Origin: Actinospica robiniae DSM 44927
GTDB taxonomy: Bacteria; Actinomycetota; Actinomycetes; Streptomycetales; Catenulisporaceae
Reading direction: 5' to 3'
Length of the DNA stretch: 64,000 nucleotides
Assembly: GCF_000504285.1 (NCBI RefSeq)
Contig: NZ_KI632511.1
Coordinates: 4,151,372-4,215,371, forward strand
Below, in pieces: positions 24,310-33,392 of the stretch. The notes beneath the pieces were generated by a model. The model had not been told where the DNA came from. It saw nothing but the letters and a program-made list of their open reading frames with translations, and made no database searches. How positions within the stretch are numbered: the first letter of the stretch is position 1; each line of letters starts with the position of its first letter. The position numbers and the translations under genes were made by a program.

Positions 24310-25257
24310 TCAGTACCCGTGCTCGACTCGGTTGAGCACGGGCCTTCCGTCGAGCCAACGCGTCAGGTTCTCCCGCACCACGCGGAAGCAGCGCTCGTTG
24401 TTATCCGCGACGAGCGAGCCGATATGCGGGGTGATGAAGATCCCTGGCGTCGACCACAGCGGATGCCCGTCCGGCAGCGGCTCCGGCTCGGTGACGTCGA
24501 GAAACGCTCGGATCCCGCGCTCACGCGCGGCCGCCATCAACGCCTCCGTGTCCACGCACCCTCCCCGAGCACCGTTGACCAGCAGCGCTCCCGGCTTCAT
24601 GGACGCGAGGAACTGCTCGCCGACCAGCCCGCGGGTGTCCGGGGTCAGCGGAGTGAGCACGACGACGATGTCGGCCTGAGGCAGCAGACGCGGCAGAGCA
24701 TCCAGGCCCTCGATGCCGTCACGCGCCGTCCGCGCGACCTTGAGGCTTTCCACGCCGAAGGGCGCGAGGTAGCGCTCGACACACTGCGCGATCGAGCCAT
24801 AACCGACATATAGCACCTTCGCGCCTTGGATGACCCGAACCTCGGTCGGCTGCCAGCTTCCCGCGTCCTGGGCATGCACGTAGTGGGCGACCTCTTTGTA
24901 CGAAACCAGGATCCCGGCCAGCAGCAGCTCGGCCATGAGCTCGTCGTAGGCGCCGCGCACCGAGCAGAGCGCCACGCCGTCCGGCACTGAGCTCACAATG
25001 CCGTCGACGCCCGCGGTCTGCGTCTGCACGAACTCCAGCGACGGCGCCTTGGACATTAAAGTCCGCAGGTCGTAGGCCTCGTCCTCGAGGTTGCGCATCA
25101 GCGGCGGGACCAAGATCTTGACCTCGGCCAGCCGCGGGTCGTGCAGAGGGTCCGCCGGGATCTCGGCGATCTCCAGGCGTTCGTCGAGTCCTTCCAGCCA
25201 CGTCGCGGTGCCAGGTGCTGTCCATACGAGTACGCTCATGCCATCGACCTCGCTCAT
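24310..25257 (-). CDS. D-isomer-specific 2-hydroxyacid dehydrogenase family protein
   Basis: A 315-residue NAD(P)-dependent dehydrogenase. The Rossmann motif is YVGYGSIAQCVERYL (about residue 150), the catalytic Arg is in NGARGGCVDTEAL, the Glu lies in DVTEPEPLP and the catalytic His in ITPHIGS. The nucleotide motif reads G-x-G-x2-A, with Ala in place of the usual third Gly. Family members interconvert 2-oxo and D-2-hydroxy acids; the substrate cannot be read. The ATG at 25257 has GGGAGA upstream; an ATG at 25239 (MSVLVW) is a plausible alternative. It is the first gene of the short run that ends with the P450. Confidence 0.88.
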   Translation of the reverse strand: MSEVDGMSVLVWTAPGTATWLEGLDERLEIAEIPADPLHDPRLAEVKILVPPLMRNLEDEAYDLRTLMSKAPSLEFVQTQTAGVDGIVSSVPDGVALCSVRGAYDELMAELLLAGILVSYKEVAHYVHAQDAGSWQPTEVRVIQGAKVLYVGYGSIAQCVERYLAPFGVESLKVARTARDGIEGLDALPRLLPQADIVVVLTPLTPDTRGLVGEQFLASMKPGALLVNGARGGCVDTEALMAAARERGIRAFLDVTEPEPLPDGHPLWSTPGIFITPHIGSLVADNNERCFRVVRENLTRWLDGRPVLNRVEHGY

Positions 25258-25337
25258 ACGGCCAAGTCTCCCACCGGCGCGTATCTGCCGAGCACCCGGA
25301 GCCCGTGATGCGCGCCACCCTCAGCGTGCACCCAGTC

Positions 25338-26573
25338 TCAGAAGATCATCGGACTATGCGGGGCCAGTGAAGTCGAGAACATTGTGGTCAACCGATCGGC
25401 CGCCCCAGGCGTGTACTCCTCGACAAGCTCGAGGGCGCGATAGCGGCTCGGGCTGTAACCGCCCAGACTGATGGAGCCGAGCACGTCCACAGGCAGCGCC
25501 AGATCCGGCGCGTCCTGGCACGGGACGCACTCACCGCTGCCGTCCGCGCCGCTCTCGATCGCGTAGTCGCCCCGCGCGAAACCGCTCTTGTCCTCGATCC
25601 GCAGCACGAGGCGATCCGCCTTCGCGTACGTGCGCGCGGAGAGGTACGCGGCCGGGTCGAGCACGCGCAGCCACAGGAAGTCCCAGGCATCGCCGGCCAC
25701 CGCCATCCGTCGGTCGACGAGCAGGTCACGCCAGAGCGGATCGAAGCGGTCCTGGTCGGGGCCGACGACTTCGGTGACCCAGTCGTGGTCGGTCAGGAAC
25801 TTCCACAGCCGCGCCTCGTAGAGCGGGTTCAGCGCGACCAGATTGGAGGCTTGGATCGAGTTGTTCGGGCGCTGATTGGTCCAGCGCTCGGTGAAGCGGT
25901 ACTCGACGTAGCCGACGACTTGGCCTGCCTCGTCCCGGCACAGCGCGTGCAGCTTGTCCTTGGGCGGCGGGGAGCCCTCGGGCCGGTCATGTCCGGTGTC
26001 CCGGGCCCAGCGCCAACGCTCGCGGGTGACGGCACCCGGCAGGCCGGCCCGGACGCGGTCGTAGAGCGCCGGGGCCTCGGCCAGTGCGGTGTCCGCGTCC
26101 ACCAGCTCCATCCGGCCCGGGAGGTCACGGCGGAAGCGGAGATTCCGGGCGTCCACGGTCCACTGTGCCGCCTCGGTGGCCGGTCCGAAGCCGAAGCGGC
26201 CGTAGATCGGGTACTCCGCGGCGACGAGACCGGCTACCGCGTCGCCGCGCTCCTTCGCCTCGGTCAGCCCGGCCGCCATCATCCGGCTCAGCACGCCCTG
26301 GCGCCGGTGGGTGGGTGCCACGGTGACGGCGCTGATGCCGTCGAGGGAGATTCGGCGCAGGCCGGGCATGGTCAGTTCCATCGGCAGGCTGACGAGCGTG
26401 CCCACGATGTCGTCGCCGTCGAAGGCGGACCAGGTCCGTCCCAGATCGGGATAGCGCGGTCGCCGGCGGCGCCCGTCCCCCCGGTTGTACGGGGCTTGGA
26501 ATCCCACGTCGATGGCATCGCACCAGCGGTCGAACTCGTCTTCGGTGCGAACATTGCGTACTTCGATGGGCAT
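25338..26573 (-). CDS. Eis-like GNAT N-acetyltransferase
   Basis: A 411-residue protein with the Eis architecture: an N-terminal GNAT domain with the acetyl-CoA loop VAPTHRRQGVLSRMM (about residues 85-100), a second GNAT-like domain, and a C-terminal SCP2-like domain. It ends in a C-terminal Phe, whose carboxylate acts in catalysis in Eis enzymes. Tyr in EYPIYGRFGFGPAT fits the conserved acid. Eis acetylates amino groups of aminoglycosides and other amines at several sites. The native substrate here is unknown. It follows the MFS gene by 41 bases on the same strand. Confidence 0.88.
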   Translation of the reverse strand: MPIEVRNVRTEDEFDRWCDAIDVGFQAPYNRGDGRRRRPRYPDLGRTWSAFDGDDIVGTLVSLPMELTMPGLRRISLDGISAVTVAPTHRRQGVLSRMMAAGLTEAKERGDAVAGLVAAEYPIYGRFGFGPATEAAQWTVDARNLRFRRDLPGRMELVDADTALAEAPALYDRVRAGLPGAVTRERWRWARDTGHDRPEGSPPPKDKLHALCRDEAGQVVGYVEYRFTERWTNQRPNNSIQASNLVALNPLYEARLWKFLTDHDWVTEVVGPDQDRFDPLWRDLLVDRRMAVAGDAWDFLWLRVLDPAAYLSARTYAKADRLVLRIEDKSGFARGDYAIESGADGSGECVPCQDAPDLALPVDVLGSISLGGYSPSRYRALELVEEYTPGAADRLTTMFSTSLAPHSPMIF

Positions 26574-26614
26574 GGCCCGACCCTAAGCGGCGTCCGTCAA
26601 CTGGGCCAATCGAA

Positions 26615-27766
26615 TTACGCCCGCTGACGGAGCGCGAACGCGCCGACGGCCATTCCGCAGCCGAGCACGGCGACCACGCCGAAAGCGAAGGAGAGGGAGA
26701 CGGCCGAGCCCAGCGCGCCGATCGAAGGACCGGCCAACAGGCCGGAGGTGTAGGTGATGGTCGCGATACCGGCCACGGAGGACTCGGTGTCCCCGCCTCG
26801 GCGTCCGGCGGCGGCGAAGGCGAGCGGGACCACCGTGGCTATGCCCAGGCCCAGCGCCGCGAAGCCGAGGATGCCGGTGGCCGGCTGGCGGGCCAGGACG
26901 ATGATGACGGCTCCGAAGGCGGCGATCACGCCACCGACCCGCACCGTCCATACCGGCCCGTAGCGCCGGACTATTCGGTCCCCGAGCAGGCGCCCGATCG
27001 CCATCGTCGCGGCGAATCCGGTGACGCAGTACGCGCCGACGGCTGCGGAGGCATGCGCGACGCTGGTGAGATACACGGCCGACCAGTCCGAACCGGAACC
27101 CTCGGCGAAGACGGCGCAGAACCCGATGACCCCGATTCCCAGCACAGCCTTGGACGGCAGGGCGAAGCGCGGCGGACGGATCTGGTCCTCTTGGACGGCG
27201 TCCGCGGGCAGCATCGAGGTGGCGAAGAGCGTGATCACGGTCAGCGCCCCGGCGGTGACCAGGAACTCGGGCAGGGCGCTGATGTCGGCGCCCGCGCACA
27301 GCGCGCCGAGCAGACCGCCGATGATGCCGCCGACCGACCACATGCCGTGCAGCCCGGACATGATCGATTTCCCAGCGCGCTTCTCGATGCGCACAGCGTA
27401 ACCGTTCATCACGACATCGGCGGCGCCCGCGCTGGCGCCGTAGCAGGCGAGCGCGACGGCGAGCAGGCCGACGTTCGGCATGAACCCGGGCAGGGCGAGG
27501 GCGGCGGTCCACAGCGCCAACAGCAGCCGCATCGCGCCGCGGGTGCCGAACCGGTGCACGACGCTGCCGGTGGCGGGCATGGCCACCAGCGCCCCGAGCG
27601 TGGGCGTGATCAGCACCGCGCCGAGCGAGCCGGGCGTGGCGTGCACATGGTGGGCAGTCCAGGGCAGTCGGCTGGCGAACGTGCCGGTCACCGTGCCGTG
27701 GATGGCGAACACCAGGCTGATGACGATGCGGTCGCGCCGGGTGTTCGGCTTCCCCTCCATGAGCAT
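26615..27766 (-). CDS. MFS transporter (YbjJ-like)
   Basis: A 383-residue major facilitator with about 12 membrane segments. It shows the TM2-TM3 pattern GSVVHRFGTRGAMRLLL and its relative in the second half, RLLGDRIVRRYGPV. The sequence style resembles the YbjJ group of putative exporters; no substrate can be assigned. ATGs occur at 27766 and 27760, and neither has a clear ribosome site. It sits between the GtrA gene upstream (29-base gap) and the Eis-like gene downstream, possibly as one transcript. Confidence 0.85.
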   Translation of the reverse strand: MLMEGKPNTRRDRIVISLVFAIHGTVTGTFASRLPWTAHHVHATPGSLGAVLITPTLGALVAMPATGSVVHRFGTRGAMRLLLALWTAALALPGFMPNVGLLAVALACYGASAGAADVVMNGYAVRIEKRAGKSIMSGLHGMWSVGGIIGGLLGALCAGADISALPEFLVTAGALTVITLFATSMLPADAVQEDQIRPPRFALPSKAVLGIGVIGFCAVFAEGSGSDWSAVYLTSVAHASAAVGAYCVTGFAATMAIGRLLGDRIVRRYGPVWTVRVGGVIAAFGAVIIVLARQPATGILGFAALGLGIATVVPLAFAAAGRRGGDTESSVAGIATITYTSGLLAGPSIGALGSAVSLSFAFGVVAVLGCGMAVGAFALRQRA

Positions 27767-27795
27767 GGATCACAGCTTACCCGCGGCGACCTGGG

Positions 27796-28308
27796 CTAGA
27801 CGAGAGAATCTGACCCCTGATACTCGTCGGCGGGGTCGACGACCGATGCCGGGCCCACCGCGTTCCCGGGCTCATCAGTACTGGTCACACCGGATTCCGG
27901 GAACACGTACATATGACAGGCCCAGAATCGAAACAGCGTGCCGAGAACCTGGCCCGCGCCCAGCTGCGCGATGTTCGCCGCCAGCCGGGAGTCGTCGCCC
28001 AGGACGTACTTGGTGAACCAGACGCACGAGACCGTGATCAGGAAGCCGCCCGCGGACACCAGCACGAACAAGCCGAACTCGGCACGGGTCTCCCGGCGCT
28101 CGCGCGCCCGGAAGGTCCAGAACCGGTTGCCGACGTAGGCGACCACGGTCGAGATGGAGACGGCTATCGCCGACGCAAGCACGGACGGGACCTGCCGATA
28201 GAGCAGGTTGAAGATTATCGCGTCACTGATATAGCCGACGGCGCCCACCACGCCGAACCCCAGCAACTCGCGCCACAACCGCCGCACCAAGCCCACCAAC
28301 CAGGACAC
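27796..28308 (-). CDS. GtrA-family membrane protein
   Basis: A 170-residue protein with four membrane segments and the GtrA fold (FGVVGAVGYISDAIIFNLLY, YVGNRFWTF, RFWACHMYVFP). GtrA proteins are thought to flip lipid-linked sugars or support cell-wall glycan assembly. I chose the GTG at 28308, which has AAAGGG seven bases upstream; a GTG at 28314 would add two residues. The C-terminal 30 residues are polar and cytosolic. It follows aspS on the same strand, but a strong hairpin separates them. Confidence 0.8.
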   Translation of the reverse strand: MSWLVGLVRRLWRELLGFGVVGAVGYISDAIIFNLLYRQVPSVLASAIAVSISTVVAYVGNRFWTFRARERRETRAEFGLFVLVSAGGFLITVSCVWFTKYVLGDDSRLAANIAQLGAGQVLGTLFRFWACHMYVFPESGVTSTDEPGNAVGPASVVDPADEYQGSDSLV

Positions 28309-28347
28309 GTTCACGCCCTTTCGTCTTTGAAGGGATTCCACGCACAA

Positions 28348-28391
28348 GCCCCCGCCATGCCTGCCGCGTTGCGGCCGAGCATGGCGGGGGC
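28348..28391 (-). terminator. Terminator-like hairpin downstream of aspS
   Basis: GCCCCCGCCATGC pairs perfectly with GCATGGCGGGGGC (13 bp) around an 18-base loop. It lies 22 bases after the aspS stop on the minus strand. No long T-tract follows, so it may slow rather than fully stop transcription into gtrA. Confidence 0.75.
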
Positions 28392-28412
28392 AAGCTTGCC
28401 GTGTACGTGATC

Positions 28413-30200
28413 TTACTCGGCGGTGGACGTGGCGGTGCCGGACGCCTTGGGCTTGGGCACGAAGTCGACGCCGGCCTCCTTGCGCTGCTCCGGCGTGATG
28501 GGCGCGGGAGCCCCGGTCAGCGGGTCGCCGCCGGAGGCCGTCTTCGGGAACGCGATGACGTCGCGGATGGTGTCCGCGCCGGTGATCAGCGCGACCGTGC
28601 GGTCGAGGCCGAAGGCGATGCCGCCGTGCGGCGGCGGGCCGTAGTTGAACGCGTCGAGCAGGAAGCCGAACTTGGACTCGGCCTCCTCCTGGCTCAGGCC
28701 GATCGCCTTGAACGCGCGCTGCTGCACCTCGCGCTGGTGGATACGGATCGAGCCGCCGCCCAGTTCGGTACCGTTGAGCACCAGGTCGTAGGCGTTCGAC
28801 AGCGCGCTGCCCGGGTCCTTCTCGAAGCTGTCGAGCCACTCCGGGGTGGGCGAGGTGAACGGGTGGTGCACCGCGTGCCAGCCGGCGAACTCGCCCTTGT
28901 CGTCCGTCAGCGGCTCGAACATCGGGAAGTCCACGACCCACAGGAACGCCCACTGCGACTCGTCGATCAGGCCGCCGCGACGGCCGATCTCGAGCCGGGC
29001 GGCACCGAGCAGCTCCTGCGAAGCGGTCTTCGGGCCGGCGGCGAAGAACACCGCGTCGCCCGGCTTCGCGCCTACGGCCTCGGCGAGGCCGGCCAGGTGC
29101 TCGGCGGAGAGGTTCTTGGCCACCGGGCCGCGCGCTTCGCCGCTCTCGGCGTCGAAGACCACGTAGGCCAGGCCCTTGGCGCCGCGCGCCTTGGCCCAGT
29201 CCTGCCAGCCGTCGAGCTCCTTGCGGGTCTGCGCGGCGCCGCCGGGCATCACCACGGCGCCGACGTACTCGGCCTGGAACACGCGGAACGCGGTGCCCTC
29301 GAAGTAGCCGGTCAGCTCCACGAGCTCCTGGCCGAAACGCACGTCCGGCTTGTCCGAGCCGTAGCGGGCCATCGCCTCGACGTAGGTCATCCGCGGCAGC
29401 GGCAGCGGGATCTCGACCCCGGCGATCTCGCTCCAGATCCGCTGGTAGATCCCCTCCGCCAGCGCCAGCACGTCCTCCTGCCCGACGAACGACATCTCGA
29501 TGTCGAGCTGGGTGAACTCCGGCTGCCGGTCGGCGCGGAAGTCCTCGTCCCGGAAGCAGCGGGCGATCTGGTAGTACCGCTCCAGGCCTCCCACCATCAG
29601 CAGCTGCTTGAACAGCTGCGGCGACTGGGGCAGCGCGTACCAGGAACCGGGCTGCAGGCGCACCGGCACCAGGAAGTCGCGGGCGCCTTCCGGCGTGGCC
29701 CGGGTGAGGTAGGGCGTCTCGACGTCGAAGAACCCGTTCTCGTCCATCACGTCCCGGATCACCCGGGTGACCCGGGCCCGGGTGCGGATGTTCGCGGCCA
29801 TGTCCTCGCGGCGCAGGTCCAGGTAGCGATAACGCAGCCGGACCTCCTCGTTGATGTTCGCGCTCTTGCGCTCATCGATCGGGAACGGCAGCGGCGCGGC
29901 CTCGGAGAGCACCTCCACGGTCTCGACCACGACCTCGACCTCGCCGGTGGCCAGGTCCGGGTTGGCGTTGCCCTCCGGGCGCGGCCGCACCTCGCCGGTC
30001 GCCGCGACGCAGTACTCGTTGCGCAGATCGTGCACCGACTCCATGTCGCGGACGACGACCTGCACGACGCCCGAGCCGTCGCGCAGGTCGAGGAAGGTCA
30101 CGCCGCCGTGATCGCGGCGCCGGGCCACCCACCCGGCCAGGGTGACGGTAGTGCCAGCGTCGGCGGCCCTGAGGGTTCCCGCCTCGCGCGTGCGGATCAC
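28413..30200 (-). CDS. aspS: Aspartyl-tRNA synthetase
   Basis: A 595-residue class II synthetase that charges tRNA-Asp (and in many actinomycetes tRNA-Asn) with aspartate. The OB-fold anticodon-binding domain covers residues 1-110 ([23 protein letters not shown]). Motif 2 is [25 protein letters not shown], the bacterial GAD insert domain lies at about 300-400, and motif 3 is [14 protein letters not shown]. Length is typical. The ATG overlaps the hisS stop codon by four bases, so hisS and aspS form an operon, as in relatives. Confidence 0.96.
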   Translation of the reverse strand: MIRTREAGTLRAADAGTTVTLAGWVARRRDHGGVTFLDLRDGSGVVQVVVRDMESVHDLRNEYCVAATGEVRPRPEGNANPDLATGEVEVVVETVEVLSEAAPLPFPIDERKSANINEEVRLRYRYLDLRREDMAANIRTRARVTRVIRDVMDENGFFDVETPYLTRATPEGARDFLVPVRLQPGSWYALPQSPQLFKQLLMVGGLERYYQIARCFRDEDFRADRQPEFTQLDIEMSFVGQEDVLALAEGIYQRIWSEIAGVEIPLPLPRMTYVEAMARYGSDKPDVRFGQELVELTGYFEGTAFRVFQAEYVGAVVMPGGAAQTRKELDGWQDWAKARGAKGLAYVVFDAESGEARGPVAKNLSAEHLAGLAEAVGAKPGDAVFFAAGPKTASQELLGAARLEIGRRGGLIDESQWAFLWVVDFPMFEPLTDDKGEFAGWHAVHHPFTSPTPEWLDSFEKDPGSALSNAYDLVLNGTELGGGSIRIHQREVQQRAFKAIGLSQEEAESKFGFLLDAFNYGPPPHGGIAFGLDRTVALITGADTIRDVIAFPKTASGGDPLTGAPAPITPEQRKEAGVDFVPKPKASGTATSTAE

Positions 30201-31459
30201 GACAGTCTCTCCTTGATCGTCGAAATGATCTGGTCCACGGCCACCGGGGTCTGTTCCCCGCTGACCAAGTCCTTGAGCTGGACAAGGTTATCGGCGAGGT
30301 CCCGCTCGCCCGCCACCAGGGCGTACCGCGCGCCGGAGCGGTCGGCCGCCTTCATCGCGCCCTTGAGCCCGCGCCCGCCGAAGACGGTGTCGGCGCTCAC
30401 GCCCAGGCGGCGCAGGTCGCGCACCACGCCGAACAGCAGCCGGCGTGCCTCGTCGTTCATCGGCACGGCGAAGACCTCGACCCGGGACGGATTCTTCTCC
30501 AGCACGCCCTCGGCCTCCATGGCCAGCACGGTCCGGTCCACGCCGAGCGCCCAGCCGACCGACGGCAGCGACGGGCCGCCGAGCAGCTCCGACAACCCGT
30601 CATACCGTCCGCCGCCGCCCACCGCGGACTGCGAGCCGAGTCCGCCGTGCACGAACTCGAACGTGGTGCGGGTGTAGTAGTCCAGGCCGCGCACCAGCTT
30701 CGGGTCGTCCTCGAAGGCGACGCCCGCGTCCGTCAGCAGTTCGCGCACCTCGTTGTGGAAGGCTTTGCAGTCCTCGCACAGGTAGTCCACGATCATCGGC
30801 GCGCCGGTCAGCTGCGCCTGGACGTCAGGACGCTTGTCGTCCAGCACCCGCAGCGGGTTGATCTCGATCCGGGCCCTGGTCGCATCGTCGAGGTCGAGTC
30901 CGCGCAGGAACTCCTGCAGCGCGGCCCGGTACACCGGGCGGCAGACGGCGTCGCCGAGCGAGTTCAGCAGCAGCCTGACGTTGCTCAGCCCGAGCCCGCG
31001 GAAGGCGTCCACGGCCAGGATGATCAGCTCCGCATCCACCTGCGGGTCCTCGGAGCCGAGCGCCTCCGCGCCGACCTGCGAGAAGTGCCGGTACCGGCCC
31101 TTCTGCGGCTTCTCATAGCGGAAGTACGAGCCCGAATAGAAGAGCTTCACCGGCAGCTGGCCTGCCTTGTGCAGATTGGCTTCCAGCGCCGCCCGCAGTA
31201 CCGAAGCCGTACCCTCCGGCCGCAGCGTCAGCGAATCGCCGCCCTGCGAAGTGAAGGTGTACATCTCCTTGTTGACGATGTCCGTGGACTCGCCCACACC
31301 CCGCTTGAACAGGCCCGTGTCTTCGAAAACCGGCGTCTCGATGTACCGGTAGCCGGCCAGGCGCACCGTGCGCGCCATCGCCTCGCGTACCGCGAGGAAG
31401 GCCGCCGAATCCGGCGGAAGCAGGTCGAAGGTGCCTTTCGGCGCCCGAAAGGTGGTCAT
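30197..31459 (-). CDS. hisS: Histidyl-tRNA synthetase
   Basis: A 420-residue class II synthetase. Motif 2 is [22 protein letters not shown], the histidine loops are [15 protein letters not shown] and GGGRYDGL, motif 3 is [14 protein letters not shown] and the C-terminal 90 residues form the anticodon-binding domain. It starts at ATG 31459 and overlaps aspS by four bases. It lies 34 bases downstream of the glyoxalase-II-like gene on the same strand, the order also found in Mycobacterium (Rv2581c-Rv2580c). Confidence 0.96.
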   Translation of the reverse strand: MTTFRAPKGTFDLLPPDSAAFLAVREAMARTVRLAGYRYIETPVFEDTGLFKRGVGESTDIVNKEMYTFTSQGGDSLTLRPEGTASVLRAALEANLHKAGQLPVKLFYSGSYFRYEKPQKGRYRHFSQVGAEALGSEDPQVDAELIILAVDAFRGLGLSNVRLLLNSLGDAVCRPVYRAALQEFLRGLDLDDATRARIEINPLRVLDDKRPDVQAQLTGAPMIVDYLCEDCKAFHNEVRELLTDAGVAFEDDPKLVRGLDYYTRTTFEFVHGGLGSQSAVGGGGRYDGLSELLGGPSLPSVGWALGVDRTVLAMEAEGVLEKNPSRVEVFAVPMNDEARRLLFGVVRDLRRLGVSADTVFGGRGLKGAMKAADRSGARYALVAGERDLADNLVQLKDLVSGEQTPVAVDQIISTIKERLS

Positions 31460-31493
31460 GGCTCTACTCGATTCGTCTCAGGTCGACGGCTGG

Positions 31494-32201
31494 CTACAGG
31501 CCGGGACGGGCGGAATCGAAGCTCTTAAGTCCCCGCAGGAACGGATTCGACGCGCGTTCCCGGCCGATCGTGGTGCGGCCTCCGTGCCCCGGCAGGACGA
31601 CGGTGTCGTCCGGACGCGGCAGCACGACGCGGGTCAGCGAGACGTTCATCTCCGCCGGGTCCCCGCCGGGCAGATCGCTGCGGCCGATGGAGCCGGCGAA
31701 CAACAAGTCGCCGCTGAACATGACGTCCGGGTCCCCGGCGTCGTCCAGGCGCGGCAACGTGAAGGTCACCGACCCCTTGGTATGGCCTGGCGCGTGGTCG
31801 ACGACGAGGTCGAAGCCGAGCACCGAGTCCAGCCCCAGCGCCACCCCGTCGGCCAGTTCGCGCACCTGGTCCGGCTCGGTGAACGTCACGTCCCCGACCA
31901 TCGCAGCCAGCTGCGGCGAGACGCCCTTGAGCGGATCCGCCAGCATGAAGCGGTCGGCCGGATGAATGTAAGCAGGGATGTCGTGCGAGCCGCAGACCGG
32001 CGTCACCGACCACATGTGATCGAGGTGCCCGTGGGTCAGCACCACTGCCGCAGGCCGCAGCCGGTGCTCGCGCAGCAAGTCGGTGAGATCGCCGACAGCG
32101 TCTTGACCTGGGTCGACGACCACGCAGCGCTCCCCCGGCCCGGGCGCGACCACATAACAATTCGTGCCGAAGCTGCCTGCGGGGAACCCAGCGATAAGCA
32201 C
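31494..32201 (-). CDS. Metallo-beta-lactamase-fold hydrolase (glyoxalase-II-like)
   Basis: A 235-residue metallohydrolase. The metal motif is THGHLDHMW (HxHxDH), with further ligands in APGHTKGS, FSGDLLF and the C-terminal LPGHGGRTTIG. Actinomycete homologues in this position are annotated as hydroxyacylglutathione-hydrolase-like enzymes. Actinomycetes use mycothiol rather than glutathione, so a mycothiol or other thioester substrate is more likely. The GTG at 32201 begins the strand LIAGFPAGSFGTNCYVV. It is probably the first gene of the transcript with hisS and aspS. Confidence 0.9.
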   Translation of the reverse strand: MLIAGFPAGSFGTNCYVVAPGPGERCVVVDPGQDAVGDLTDLLREHRLRPAAVVLTHGHLDHMWSVTPVCGSHDIPAYIHPADRFMLADPLKGVSPQLAAMVGDVTFTEPDQVRELADGVALGLDSVLGFDLVVDHAPGHTKGSVTFTLPRLDDAGDPDVMFSGDLLFAGSIGRSDLPGGDPAEMNVSLTRVVLPRPDDTVVLPGHGGRTTIGRERASNPFLRGLKSFDSARPGL

Positions 32202-32428
32202 CGTGCGTCCTGATTTCTACCGGTATCGATTCGGGCGTGACGTCCTGGTCAGCCTACCGGCGTGGTGACGGGCTTAGCGAACCCATAACAATGGGCGCGC
32301 TGTCTTAAAGCGAAGAGCACTTCACACGTACACTGCGTGCGGGGCCGTCGGGCATGGGCGGTGGGCACCGGGGACGGGGCCAGCGCCGAACCAGGATCAG
32401 CGCGGATGCGACGAGGAGACTTACGGAC

Positions 32429-33292
32429 GTGGCCAGCACGAAGGACCGCCAGCGAGCGCTGGAGCGAGCCCGCTACGAGCGGGTGCAGGGCAAGATTCAG
32501 CAGAAGCGGCGCGAGGCCCAGCGCAAGAGGCGCATCGCGATCGTGAGCACCGTCGCGGCCCTGGTCGTGGCGGGCGGTGTGGCCACCGGGTTCGCCTTCA
32601 CCGGCAACAACCCGAACACGACGGCCAAGGCCGCCGCCACCGGCTCGGCCACCGGCGCCGCCTCTCCAGCGGCCAGCGCGAGCTCGACCGCCGCCGCCAA
32701 CCCGATGAAGTACGAGGCCTCGGGCACGTCGTCAGTCAAGGGCATCACCGTGCCGACGTACGACGCGGCGACCGCGCAGAAGACCTACACGGTGACGCTG
32801 ACGACGAACCGCGGCGACATCGTCATCAGCATGGACGGCAAGGCCGCGCCCTACACCGTGAACTCCTTCGTCTACCTGGCGCAGAAGGGCTACTACAACA
32901 ACACGAAGTGCCACCGCCTGGTGTGGTCCACCGGCCTGTTCATGTTGCAGTGCGGCGACCCGACCGCCACTGGGTCGGGCGGCCCCGGCTACACGATTCC
33001 GGACGAGAACCTCGCCTCGCTCGGTGCAGCCGACTCCAGCGGCTCGGTGACCTACAAGGCCGGCACCGTGGCCATGGCCAACACGAGCCAGCCGCACACC
33101 GGCGGCAGCCAGTTCTTCCTGGTCGGCAAGGACTCGACGCTGTCCCCGACGTACACGCCGTTCGGCACGATCACCAAGGGCCTGGACCTGCTGCAGACCA
33201 TCGGTGCCGCGGGCGCCGACTCCGAGAGCGACGGCAGCACCCCGCCGAAGGACGCGACCACCATTGAGAAGGTCACGATCCAAGCGAGCTGA
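32429..33292 (+). CDS. Membrane-anchored cyclophilin-type peptidyl-prolyl isomerase (PpiB-like)
   Basis: A 287-residue protein. A very basic N-terminus (about 45 residues, many Arg/Lys/Gln) leads into one membrane segment (IAIVSTVAALVVAGGVATGFAF, about 46-67), an Ala/Ser/Thr linker, and a cyclophilin domain from about 105. The domain has TNRGDIVISMDGKAAPYTVNSF, HRLVWSTGLFMLQCGDP and TGGSQFFLV. Two catalytic residues deviate: Trp-Ser follows HRLV where most cyclophilins have a Phe. It would act outside the membrane on secreted proteins. The GTG follows GAGGAGAC. Its position, divergent from the glyoxalase-II gene and near relA, matches Rv2582 in Mycobacterium. Confidence 0.87.
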   Translation: MASTKDRQRALERARYERVQGKIQQKRREAQRKRRIAIVSTVAALVVAGGVATGFAFTGNNPNTTAKAAATGSATGAASPAASASSTAAANPMKYEASGTSSVKGITVPTYDAATAQKTYTVTLTTNRGDIVISMDGKAAPYTVNSFVYLAQKGYYNNTKCHRLVWSTGLFMLQCGDPTATGSGGPGYTIPDENLASLGAADSSGSVTYKAGTVAMANTSQPHTGGSQFFLVGKDSTLSPTYTPFGTITKGLDLLQTIGAAGADSESDGSTPPKDATTIEKVTIQAS

Positions 33293-33392
33293 GCGGTTTT
33301 CGCAGGATTCACCCTCCCGTCCGCCCCGCGTGCGCCTGTAGAGTGCCCGGTGCGGGCGGGAGTCCGTCCGTAGTGAACGTAGGAGGACTACC

